From Planctomycetota bacterium (GTDB lineage: Bacteria > Planctomycetota > PUPC01 > JACPCR01): a DNA stretch of 5,889 nt. Both the position numbers and the translations under genes were made by a program. This document shows, piece by piece, positions 1-5,889 of this stretch. The DNA is taken from positions 1 to 5,889 of the forward strand of contig JASLXP010001080.1 in assembly GCA_030740295.1 (NCBI GenBank). Direction: 5' to 3'. Within the stretch, counting starts at the first letter, position 1, and each line of letters starts with the position of its first letter. The notes under the pieces were generated by a model, which saw only the letters and a list, made by a program, of their open reading frames with translations, ran no database searches and had not been told where the DNA came from.

Positions 1-707
1 GTGTGAGTCTTCAGCAGTGAGATGGCCGCGATGCCGACGATGGTTTTTCCCGCACCGCAGGGGAGGACGATGACGCCGTGCCCGCCGCTCTCCGATCCGC
101 CGGCGTGGAAGGCCTCGACAGAATCCGTCTGATACGCACGCAATTCGAATGGCTCACCACTCAGCGCGGTCTCCTTCATCTCGATTTCGAGCCGGGCGCC
201 GTCCTTGTAACCGGCGAGATCCTCGACAGGGAACCCAAGATGGATGAGCGCCTGTTTCACATGCCCGCGGGTATGAGGGATGACAACGAATTCCGTTTCG
301 CTGCTTTTCCTGTCAATGAACTTGCGGGCCTCTTTGGCGTGCCAGATTTGCGCCATCAGAGCCCGGTCTTCCGATATGAGAATGAGGTCTTCGCCTTCCT
401 TGATGAGTTTTACTCGGCCGTAGCGGGAGACGTGCTCCACGACTTCACGGATGACGTTATCCGGCACGGGATATTTGCTGAATTCGCTCAGCACCTGAAG
501 CATCTCATCGCTTGTCATCCCGGCAGAGGCTGCGTTCCAGAGCGAGAGGGGCGAAATCTTGTAGGTGTGAAAATGTTCGGGGCTCTTTACCAGTTCGGCA
601 AAACTCGCAAGGCCATCACGCACCTCCGGATACCTGGGATTATCAACCTCAACGAGGACGGTCTGGTCACTCTGGACGATGATCGGGTTCAGGGGGTTAT
701 ATTGCAT
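1..707 (-). CDS. xpb: XPB/Rad25-like superfamily 2 DNA helicase, N-terminal part (3' end outside window)
   Basis: Bacterial XPB homologues are ATP-dependent 3'-5' DNA helicases/translocases of superfamily 2, linked to DNA repair; they act in the cytoplasm on DNA. Seen here: 235 codons starting MQYNPLNPIIVQSDQTVLVE, a conserved-looking N-terminal damage-recognition-type domain (about residues 8-180, including a HTYKISPLSLWNAASAG stretch typical of the family), a Q-motif-like LRAYQTDSVEAF (189-200), then Walker A PCGAGKT (216-222, bases 42-62). DEAH box, RED motif and helicase domain 2 lie beyond the left edge. An in-frame ATG at 758 would add 17 residues, but a promoter-like -10 overlaps it and the family similarity starts at the 707 ATG, so I chose 707. 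No strong Shine-Dalgarno is visible. A 213-codon open frame on the opposite strand (78-719) is a shadow. It is transcribed divergently from the CPBP protease gene. Confidence 0.93.
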   Translation of the reverse strand, partial: MQYNPLNPIIVQSDQTVLVEVDNPRYPEVRDGLASFAELVKSPEHFHTYKISPLSLWNAASAGMTSDEMLQVLSEFSKYPVPDNVIREVVEHVSRYGRVKLIKEGEDLILISEDRALMAQIWHAKEARKFIDRKSSETEFVVIPHTRGHVKQALIHLGFPVEDLAGYKDGARLEIEMKETALSGEPFELRAYQTDSVEAFHAGGSESGGHGVIVLPCGAGKTIVGIAAISLLKTH

Positions 708-756
708 GAAAGCGTCTGAGAGTCCGGTGGCCGCGGCAGGGAAAGGCCAGCCAGCC

Positions 757-784
757 ATTCTACTTTGGCCATAGGTGTATTCAA
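757..784 (-). promoter_or_regulatory. Putative sigma70-like promoter for the XPB-like helicase gene
   Basis: On the minus strand, TTGAAT (784-779; 4 of 6 match to the -35 consensus) is followed after 16 bp by TAGAAT (762-757; 5 of 6 match to the -10 consensus). Transcription would begin near 750, leaving a leader of about 43 nt before the ATG at 707 and excluding the alternative ATG at 758, whose first two bases lie inside the -10 box. This is pattern matching only; the organism's sigma factor preferences are unknown. Confidence 0.4.
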
Positions 785-793
785 ACACTCGGT

Positions 794-815
794 GGGAGAG
801 GGGAGAAAGAGAGAG
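794..815 (+). other. 22-nt homopurine tract in the divergent intergenic region
   Basis: Every base from 794 to 815 is G or A, beginning GGGAGAGGGG and ending AGAGAGAG. It sits between the two divergent genes, about 10 bp upstream of the helicase -35 box and about 60 bp upstream of the protease -10-like box. A regulatory or structural role is possible but not shown. It may be a chance low-complexity tract. Confidence 0.5.
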
Positions 816-874
816 TGGGCCGGAGCAGACAGGCGAACTGAGAGCAACCCCAACGCAAATCAGGTGTACAAGGC

Positions 875-880
875 TATACT
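875..880 (+). promoter_or_regulatory. Possible -10 element for the CPBP protease gene
   Basis: TATACT matches 5 of 6 bases of the -10 consensus and lies 9 bp before the ATG at 890. No recognisable -35 hexamer is present 15-19 bp upstream and there is no extended -10 TG. If it is real, the transcript would start near 887, making the 890 ATG almost leaderless or pointing to the ATG at 911 as the start. Confidence 0.25.
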
Positions 881-889
881 CTCACTGGG

Positions 890-2257
890 ATGAATTCAGA
901 AAACAGAGCCATGAATACGCCTGAAGAACAACCGAATTCGGATGAGGCCCAGTCTGACGAGACCGAGGCTCCGGTGCAGGAAAGGGATGATGAAGCTCAC
1001 CATCAGATGCCTGAAGTGAACCTCGGGCCGGCGCAACTTATGCCCTGGTTCAGGAGAGAGGGGCCTTACGTCATCGCGGCTTACTGCCTCGTGGCCGTGC
1101 TGATCGTAAATACAGTGCAATCGGCCCTGACGGAGGGCGGGAAGCAGCGAGCTGAGGAGAACGCTGGAAAGGAAGGGGAATCCGGTAAGAGCAAGACTGA
1201 GCAGACTCTCAAGCTTGAGAACGAGCGGGGAGAAGGCAAAGAGAATGAGATGGTTGAGGATCAGCAGAAGGCCCCGGCGAAAAAGAAGCGGCGACAAGGA
1301 GGCATAACACTGACTCCCGCGCAAGTGGAGCAGCTCGTGACAAGTTTTCCGGACCTGGCGATCTTCGTTGGTCTGATTGGACTGGCAGTGGGCGCCGCCC
1401 TGCTGATTGGCACCGGACTATTCGGATGGTGGATCATTCAGAAGCTTCAGGATCGCGAGCCGCTGCAGGAGGAGGGAGCGATACCGTGGGCGAAGTGTCG
1501 CTGGGGCTTCTGGGACGTCCTGAAGGTGGCTGTCATGTACTTCTTCTTCCTTGTTGTGACGGCCAGCGGCATTCGTCTGCTGTGCATTGACGATGGTCTG
1601 CGAGCCAGTTACGAGGCCCTCACGCAGATTCAGCAGGGACTGATTCTACAGCTCCCGGGCAGTGTGCTGATCATTGGCGTGATGCTGCACATCCTGAAAT
1701 CGGAAAGAGGCTACGACCTTGATGAACTGGGCTACACCTTTCGATGGACGCCTGTCGCAAAGGGGGTTCTTGGTTACCTTGCCGCTTCGCCGATCGTGCT
1801 GGCGTGCGCCTTTGTGGGCACCACATTGATTCAATACGTCGGCTCAGAAAAGCTGGATCACCCAATCGCCGGAGAACTTATCGGAGAAAATCCTCTTTGG
1901 TCGATGGTCATGATGGTGTTCTTTGCCTGTGTGCTCGCGCCTGCGTGGGAGGAATGCTTTTTTCGGGGGATGCTTTATCGAGCCATCAGAAAGTGGTGCA
2001 GCCTGCCGATTTCGATGGTGATTTCGGCGACCTGTTTCTCCATGCTTCACGGCAATCTGTCGCATCTGCTGCCGATATTCGCGCTGGGCCTCCTGCTTGC
2101 CTATCTCTACGAAAAGACGCAATCCATCTGGAGCTGTATCGCGGCCCACGTGGTTTTTAATACCGGCTCGATGGTCCTGCTTTTCACCATACGCTTCATG
2201 CTCAGGCGCCTGGATACTCTCAACCAGGGCAAGCAGATGGCCGCGCTCTGGTTCTGA
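890..2257 (+). CDS. CPBP family intramembrane glutamic endopeptidase (Rce1/Abi-like)
   Basis: CPBP (PF02517) proteins are multi-pass membrane proteases related to Rce1 and MroQ. Substrates here are unknown. All three family motifs are visible near the C-terminus: EECFFR (EExxxR, 354-359), FSMLH (FxxxH, 383-387) and HVVFN (HxxxN, 420-424), so the active site looks intact. Predicted membrane segments lie at about 59-77, 156-184, 209-232, 253-268, 288-313, 336-352, 372-388, 391-408 and 413-434. Residues 1-55 are acidic and hydrophilic. Residues 81-140, between the first two membrane segments, form a highly charged Glu/Lys-rich loop ending in KKKRR. At 455 residues it is longer than a bare CPBP domain because of these regions. 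Two starts are possible, ATG 890 or in-frame ATG 911; neither has a good Shine-Dalgarno. Its stop lies one base from the stop of the convergent downstream gene. Confidence 0.9.
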   Translation: MNSENRAMNTPEEQPNSDEAQSDETEAPVQERDDEAHHQMPEVNLGPAQLMPWFRREGPYVIAAYCLVAVLIVNTVQSALTEGGKQRAEENAGKEGESGKSKTEQTLKLENERGEGKENEMVEDQQKAPAKKKRRQGGITLTPAQVEQLVTSFPDLAIFVGLIGLAVGAALLIGTGLFGWWIIQKLQDREPLQEEGAIPWAKCRWGFWDVLKVAVMYFFFLVVTASGIRLLCIDDGLRASYEALTQIQQGLILQLPGSVLIIGVMLHILKSERGYDLDELGYTFRWTPVAKGVLGYLAASPIVLACAFVGTTLIQYVGSEKLDHPIAGELIGENPLWSMVMMVFFACVLAPAWEECFFRGMLYRAIRKWCSLPISMVISATCFSMLHGNLSHLLPIFALGLLLAYLYEKTQSIWSCIAAHVVFNTGSMVLLFTIRFMLRRLDTLNQGKQMAALWF

Positions 2258-2258
2258 A

Positions 2259-2693
2259 TCAGCCGATATTCCGCATCTCGTTCAGGAGATTCTCCAGCCT
2301 CGTCACGCCTTCCCTCATCTTTGCGACATCAGACAGGAGTTCTTCACTCGCCGCCGGCTGGCTCTCGAGCAGGTCACATCTACTCAGGACGTTCTCGCAA
2401 TCCGGTTCAATCGCCTCACGAAGCTCACGCTCATATTTGCTGACATTCAAATCCGGATCATTCTCGACCTTCTCCTTATGAACGATCTCGTTAATCCTGC
2501 CAAGGATGGATTCGCCGGATTTGTTGATTTGGCGAAGGATTTCCACCAGACCATCCTCCCCATCTTCCTGGGCATCTTCGATTAATATTTCGCTATAACC
2601 CAGGATCGGATTAAGCGCTGTGCGCAAGTGATGGCGCATCCTCCCCAGAAAAGTGCCCGCGTCCGCGGCATCGCCTTGGTTTTCCGATGACAT
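2259..2693 (-). CDS. Stand-alone histidine-kinase DHp (HisKA-like) protein without an ATPase domain
   Basis: Only 144 residues, yet residues 15-71 read as a histidine-kinase dimerization/phosphoacceptor hairpin: RMRHHLRTALNPILGYSEIL (18-37) matches the H-box pattern HELRTPLNxIIGYSELL, with His21 in the phosphoacceptor position. The residue after it is His instead of the usual Glu/Asp, and the later Pro is Ala (26). No N, G1, F or G2 boxes follow, so it cannot autophosphorylate alone. Residues 86-141 are a second helical pair that can be aligned with the first but lacks the histidine. There is no signal peptide or membrane segment, so it is probably cytoplasmic. Known families suggest a phosphotransfer intermediate, a decoy or a dimerization adaptor; the function is unassigned. 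The start at 2693 is chosen because AAGGAGG precedes it by 5 nt; the longer frame from 2774 begins with GTG and has no such site. Confidence 0.8.
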   Translation of the reverse strand: MSSENQGDAADAGTFLGRMRHHLRTALNPILGYSEILIEDAQEDGEDGLVEILRQINKSGESILGRINEIVHKEKVENDPDLNVSKYERELREAIEPDCENVLSRCDLLESQPAASEELLSDVAKMREGVTRLENLLNEMRNIG

Positions 2694-2698
2694 CTTCC

Positions 2699-2705
2699 CC
2701 TCCTT
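2699..2705 (-). promoter_or_regulatory. Strong Shine-Dalgarno site that fixes the start of the DHp-only gene
   Basis: On the minus strand AAGGAGG (2705-2699) is followed by a 5-nt spacer GGAAG and the ATG at 2693. It is the best ribosome binding site in the window and argues against starts at 2774 (GTG) or 2753 (ATG) in the same frame. Confidence 0.8.
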
Positions 2706-2735
2706 ACTCGCCTCAAGAATTCCGACCAAATCCAG

Positions 2736-2753
2736 GTATGAGCATACTCTCAT
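2736..2753. repeat. Two overlapping short inverted repeats upstream of the DHp-only gene
   Basis: GTATG-AG-CATAC (2736-2747) is a 5-bp dyad with a 2-bp spacer, and ATGAG-CATACT-CTCAT (2738-2753) is a second 5-bp dyad overlapping it. They lie 43-60 bp upstream of the ATG at 2693, where an operator could sit. Arms this short also occur by chance. Confidence 0.25.
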
Positions 2754-2817
2754 TTCCTGCCGGACACGAAGCACTGCAGACTGCCGGATTTTCAGCGGCC
2801 CAACGTCTCATACAACA

Positions 2818-2839
2818 CCAAGCCCTGCGTACAGGCTGG
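2818..2839 (-). terminator. Weak bulged hairpin just after the glycosidase-like gene
   Basis: On the minus strand, 17 bases after the TGA at 2857-2859, CCAGCCTG-TACG-CAGGGCTTGG can fold into eight pairs with two single-base bulges and a TACG loop. What follows (TGTTGTATG) is only mildly T-rich, so intrinsic termination would be weak at best. It may attenuate read-through into the DHp-only gene or mean nothing. Confidence 0.2.
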
Positions 2840-2856
2840 CAGCGGCCACGATAAAG

Positions 2857-5800
2857 TCACTCCCCATGCACACCCAGCGAGTCGAGATACACGGCTCGGT
2901 TCTTCACAGGTCGCTCTTCGTTCACGTAAAAAATGTGCGGGCGTATGGTGACGATGACCTTCGTCAGCTTAATTGGGTAATCGACCGGTTCATGGCCGGG
3001 ATGGGGCTTCCGCGGTTTGCGCGGGGCTTTCGGTGCACGGGGCGGGCGTTTCTTTTCTTTGAGAGCTTTTGCTTTTTCGGCCTCGTACTCCTGCATTACT
3101 TTTTCGTGCTCTTTGAGCGCGACCTCGTAATTTTTCAGCGATTCCTGATAGGTCTTTTCGATTTCAATCGCCTCCGGTGAATTGCTCGGCCACCAATCGA
3201 ATTTGTGCGGGCGATGAACGAACTGATCGTCGCCAGGATACTGGCCGGGCAGCGGCATGGTGATGGTGTTCCAGCCTTCAAAGCTGACCCACGAGGTGGC
3301 CTTGTTGTCGGACGAATTCGATGCCCCTGCATACTGATTACCGCAGGAGGTCCAGACACGGCCTTTGGCGTCGATGAGTTCGAACAGGATGCGGCCCCAG
3401 CCACCGTTGCCTTTCATACGCAGGGAGAATTGGATTGGCCTGCCCTTCAACTCTATGGGCTCCCGCAGGGCAAGCTCGACGTAGCGAGGCAGGAGTGTGC
3501 GAGGGTCATCGTCATCCTGCAGCTCGGCCTTGAGGCAGGTGACGCCGTCTGCGTCTGTGGTCGACAGTTTGAAGCTGCCCTTGACGCGTGGCACTGCCCA
3601 GTCACCATCAAGGATGGGGTTGGGAGCTTGCACCACCTGAAATTGGGCTTTGGCGAGTTTCAGAAGTGGCACTCCGCGTTGTGCTCCTCTTTCGACCGGC
3701 TCATTGCTTACCACTCGGGTCACTGTTGCTCCGGTCACGTATATCGGGGTGTCAGAGACTTCGAGGGAAAGCACACCTTTCTTCGCTTTTAGTCCGAGGT
3801 CATTCCCGAAAGCATCAGTGACTCGCGGCCGGCCGGAAACTTTCAGCGCAACCTTGTGGAGCCCACGAACAACCCAGACTGGATAAACGTGCCCTCCGTC
3901 CTTTCTTTTGAAATCCAGCACGTGCAGAACATTGCTGTCACTCTTGATGAAACCGGCAGGCTTTGTCTGGTCGAGAATCTGCGTGAGCCAGGCGAACATT
4001 GAATAGCTCGGTTTCGGATTAATCTCAGGTTCACGGTAGCAGTACCCGCTCGCACCCCAGTTGCTCCAGTGATAGTCGTCGGAAGAGTCCTTGATGAGGC
4101 CACAGGACGCGAGACGCTCGATCCCGTTGGCCAGAGCCAGCATGGCTTCACGGACGCTGATGACGGCCTGTTGATGGAGCGTGAGATTGCCCGGGTTCGT
4201 GCCGTGATAGAGGGCCTCGGTAAACCAGACCGGTTTGTTGTAACCGTATTTCTTTTGCGCACGCTTCCAGATGTTCACTTGCCCGAGTAGGCAGAGCCAA
4301 TCTGGCTGGCGCTCGGGCTGCCTCATGAACATGGCACCCTCGCTGCCCCAGGCATCGAAGAGCTCGGCCGGCATACCGCGCTTCATGTATTCGATGCCCA
4401 CAGAAGGGTAATCATTGATCAGAACAATCTTGGCTTTGGGGTCAGCTTTCTTTATCGCGGCGCAATACTTCTTCACGTTCTCAAACTGCTTTTCGAGTTT
4501 TGCCTTTTCCGCATCGGGCATGTCGTACTCGGTACCGCCCAGGGTCTCGCTGACGCGCCGGACGATGTCCGTGGATGAGCGCGATTCGTGCAGCACTTTG
4601 TAGTAGTGGTCGATTCGATTTTTCCGAGAGGTCTCCAGCCAGGGGACGACCTTCTTTTCAAACTCAGCTTGGTCATACCAACCTTCACCGCGCTGGTAAG
4701 CATTGGGTGGGCTCTGCAGTGTCAGGGTGATCCCGTATGTATCCTTGATGTGATGGAGGGCTTTTGTGGCGTCCTCCGGCTTGGACCGCCGACTTGAGAA
4801 AGGCCTGCCGCCGTACGTCCATCGCCAACCTCCTTTCTTAATGAGACTCGCAACATCATCGATCTGTTTCTGCCCGCCAAACTTCACACTGTGCGGCAAC
4901 CAGAAGGCCCAGACGCCGAAGGGCGAGTCTTCTTTTGCCTTGCGGGTGTCGGGAGCAAGAACGGCGAAGGAAGTATCGCGCTGCTGCAGGATTCGTCCTT
5001 TCAGTTCGATGCCAATGCTGCATGAATACCAGCCTCGCTTCTTCGGTGTGACGTCAAGGAGGACTTCTTTTGTCTCGCCAGGACCGAGCTTGACCTTCTT
5101 GTCTTCAGTCCACGCCTTGAGATCTATTCCATGCTGTTCGCCGGTGCCCGGCCCTGAACATTCGGCAAAGACACGTGCAGACTGTTTCTCTTTTTCGCGG
5201 TTCGTTATCCTGCAGTTGAAAACGGCTTTCTCCCTTTCCGAGAAAACATTCCCAGGTTTGCCGGAGGAATGCGTGAGCAAAATGGGGGAGTTTTCCAGGG
5301 TCGCCGCAAGCACATAAACGTCGCTTGGTTTCCCAGCAGGCAGATTGCCGAACTCGAACGGATCCGGGACTGGAAGGTGAACACTGATGTCGCGAGTGAA
5401 CTCGATACTCAGTGATCCAAACTCGCGCACATTGCCGCTCTGTGACATCGGCACGCGCAGGTAGTGCAAGTAGCCCTTCTTGCCGTCCTTCTGCTTGACT
5501 GGGATGCTTGCTTCGAGGAAGGGCGTTCTGTCTTTCTTGCCGACCTCAGGCGCTGCAACCACCTGGTGGTGCAGGATGCCAGATGAGCTACCGAAGTAGC
5601 CGATGCTTACCGTCATGCGCGGAACATGGCCATCCCGTCCACCGGAGAAAGCAACCAGGTGAAGCGCAGAGTATTGGTCGCCCGGAACTGGCAGCACAAT
5701 GCGCCCGTTCGCGTTCGTGCCATTCTGGTGCAGGTAGGTGTACTTGACCCGGATGGGCTCTTTCAGCCCACTCATGGACTTCGACACATCGGCCGCCCAG

Positions 5801-5889
5801 CCCTTATCTGAAAACAGGAAAGGTACGCGCCTGAATGAATTCAATCCTTTGGGCAGTGGCTCGATGTAGCTGACATCCGTATTCGCCTT
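2857..5889 (-). CDS. Large multidomain glycoside-hydrolase-like protein, TIM barrel of clan GH-A type (5' end outside window)
   Basis: At least 1010 residues; the frame is open to the right edge, so the TTG at 5844 need not be the start and any signal peptide is unseen. Numbering from the window edge: beta-rich N-terminal sandwich (about 5-190); Ig-like domain (205-312), including KLGPGETKEVLLDVTPKKRG; (alpha/beta)8-barrel-like region (322-650) opening FGVWAFWLPHSV; small beta domain (652-730); carbohydrate-binding-like jelly roll (745-1010). In the barrel, YYKVLHES has Glu435 as candidate acid/base and KPVWFTEALYHGT has Glu558 as candidate nucleophile. The 123-residue spacing and the pattern between (KKADPKAKIVLIND) resemble clan GH-A families such as GH39. 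The substrate cannot be read from sequence. Export for polysaccharide breakdown is inferred from the accessory domains. Residues 906-969 are an unusual charged insertion. Ends GVHGE at 2857. Confidence 0.85.
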   Translation of the reverse strand, partial: KANTDVSYIEPLPKGLNSFRRVPFLFSDKGWAADVSKSMSGLKEPIRVKYTYLHQNGTNANGRIVLPVPGDQYSALHLVAFSGGRDGHVPRMTVSIGYFGSSSGILHHQVVAAPEVGKKDRTPFLEASIPVKQKDGKKGYLHYLRVPMSQSGNVREFGSLSIEFTRDISVHLPVPDPFEFGNLPAGKPSDVYVLAATLENSPILLTHSSGKPGNVFSEREKAVFNCRITNREKEKQSARVFAECSGPGTGEQHGIDLKAWTEDKKVKLGPGETKEVLLDVTPKKRGWYSCSIGIELKGRILQQRDTSFAVLAPDTRKAKEDSPFGVWAFWLPHSVKFGGQKQIDDVASLIKKGGWRWTYGGRPFSSRRSKPEDATKALHHIKDTYGITLTLQSPPNAYQRGEGWYDQAEFEKKVVPWLETSRKNRIDHYYKVLHESRSSTDIVRRVSETLGGTEYDMPDAEKAKLEKQFENVKKYCAAIKKADPKAKIVLINDYPSVGIEYMKRGMPAELFDAWGSEGAMFMRQPERQPDWLCLLGQVNIWKRAQKKYGYNKPVWFTEALYHGTNPGNLTLHQQAVISVREAMLALANGIERLASCGLIKDSSDDYHWSNWGASGYCYREPEINPKPSYSMFAWLTQILDQTKPAGFIKSDSNVLHVLDFKRKDGGHVYPVWVVRGLHKVALKVSGRPRVTDAFGNDLGLKAKKGVLSLEVSDTPIYVTGATVTRVVSNEPVERGAQRGVPLLKLAKAQFQVVQAPNPILDGDWAVPRVKGSFKLSTTDADGVTCLKAELQDDDDPRTLLPRYVELALREPIELKGRPIQFSLRMKGNGGWGRILFELIDAKGRVWTSCGNQYAGASNSSDNKATSWVSFEGWNTITMPLPGQYPGDDQFVHRPHKFDWWPSNSPEAIEIEKTYQESLKNYEVALKEHEKVMQEYEAEKAKALKEKKRPPRAPKAPRKPRKPHPGHEPVDYPIKLTKVIVTIRPHIFYVNEERPVKNRAVYLDSLGVHGE
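2983..3174 (-). other. Coiled-coil plus Pro/Lys/Arg-rich insertion inside the glycosidase's C-terminal jelly roll
   Basis: About 64 residues (906-969 from the window edge) interrupt an otherwise beta-rich domain. The first part is strongly helical and charged (for example KNYEVALKEHEKVMQEYEAE). The second is a basic proline-spaced tract (RPPRAPKAPRKPRKPHP). Before it the chain reads as jelly-roll strands (SFEGWNTITMPLPGQY), and after it strands resume (IKLTKVIVTIRPHIFYVNEE) to the end. The reading frame is continuous, so it is not a frameshift artefact. Confidence 0.7.

Noticed and set aside
78..719. 213-codon plus-strand open frame
   Set aside because: The opposite strand encodes a clear XPB N-terminus with Walker A; this frame is its shadow and its product shows no recognisable family features.
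815..841. Eight-codon GTG frame directly after the homopurine tract, which could mimic a ribosome binding site
   Set aside because: It is too short, with no conserved or leader-peptide-like content (no run of one amino acid, no attenuator hairpin).
896..1324. 142-codon minus-strand frame inside the CPBP gene
   Set aside because: It is antisense to the Glu/Lys-rich coding stretch, which yields Leu/Ser-rich complement codons; it has no family features and the plus-strand gene is well supported.
2097..2585. 162-codon plus-strand frame spanning the convergent junction
   Set aside because: It overlaps the end of the protease gene in another frame and is antisense to the DHp-only gene, both of which show recognisable motifs.
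4766..5317. 183-codon plus-strand frame opposite the glycosidase-like gene
   Set aside because: It lies wholly antisense to a continuous, domain-structured 1010-codon frame and shows no motif of its own; the same applies to the other plus-strand frames between 2857 and 5889.
5842..5844. TTG as the start of the glycosidase-like protein
   Set aside because: The frame continues upstream without a stop to the window edge, and the added residues (ANTDVSYIEPLPKG) read as part of the N-terminal domain, so the true start is outside the window.
1..5889. CRISPR array, tRNA or rRNA genes, transposase or terminal inverted repeats, toxin-antitoxin pair or defence island
   Set aside because: I looked for regularly spaced repeats, cloverleaf-like segments, transposase motifs and paired small genes and saw none. 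The helicase and CPBP protease could suggest defence, but they are divergent, have housekeeping-type family assignments, and lack a nuclease or other defence partner.

Overview
The window holds four protein-coding genes and little else. The reading is a bacterial chromosome of moderately high GC. The mix is a bacterial XPB-type helicase, an intramembrane CPBP protease with a long hydrophilic N-terminus, a tiny protein made only of histidine-kinase dimerization (DHp) helices, and a very large multidomain glycosidase-like protein. By general resemblance this suggests the PVC group (Verrucomicrobiota, Lentisphaerota, Planctomycetota) or a nearby lineage such as Hydrogenedentota. That placement is an inference from gene style, with no marker gene to support it.

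Layout. Positions 1-707 (minus strand) carry the first 235 codons of an XPB/Rad25-like DNA helicase, running off the left edge just after its Walker A motif. Positions 708-889 are a divergent intergenic region with a reasonable sigma70-like promoter for the helicase, a 22-nt homopurine tract and a possible -10 box for the next gene. Positions 890-2257 (plus) encode a CPBP-family membrane protease with all three conserved motifs. It converges, with one base between stop codons, on 2259-2693 (minus), a 144-residue DHp-only protein with a strong ribosome binding site. A 163-bp gap with weak dyad symmetry separates that gene from 2857-5889 (minus), a TIM-barrel glycosidase-like protein of at least 1010 residues that is open at the right edge.

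Working together. I see no convincing single pathway. The helicase (DNA repair), the protease (membrane) and the glycosidase (probably exported polysaccharide degradation) look like neighbours rather than partners. The small DHp protein is co-directional with and downstream of the glycosidase and could be co-transcribed with it, but the 163-bp gap makes this uncertain. The most unusual items are the DHp-only protein with an altered H-box and a possible degenerate second repeat, and the glycosidase's atypical acid/base motif and its coiled-coil plus Pro/Lys/Arg insertion in a C-terminal jelly-roll domain.
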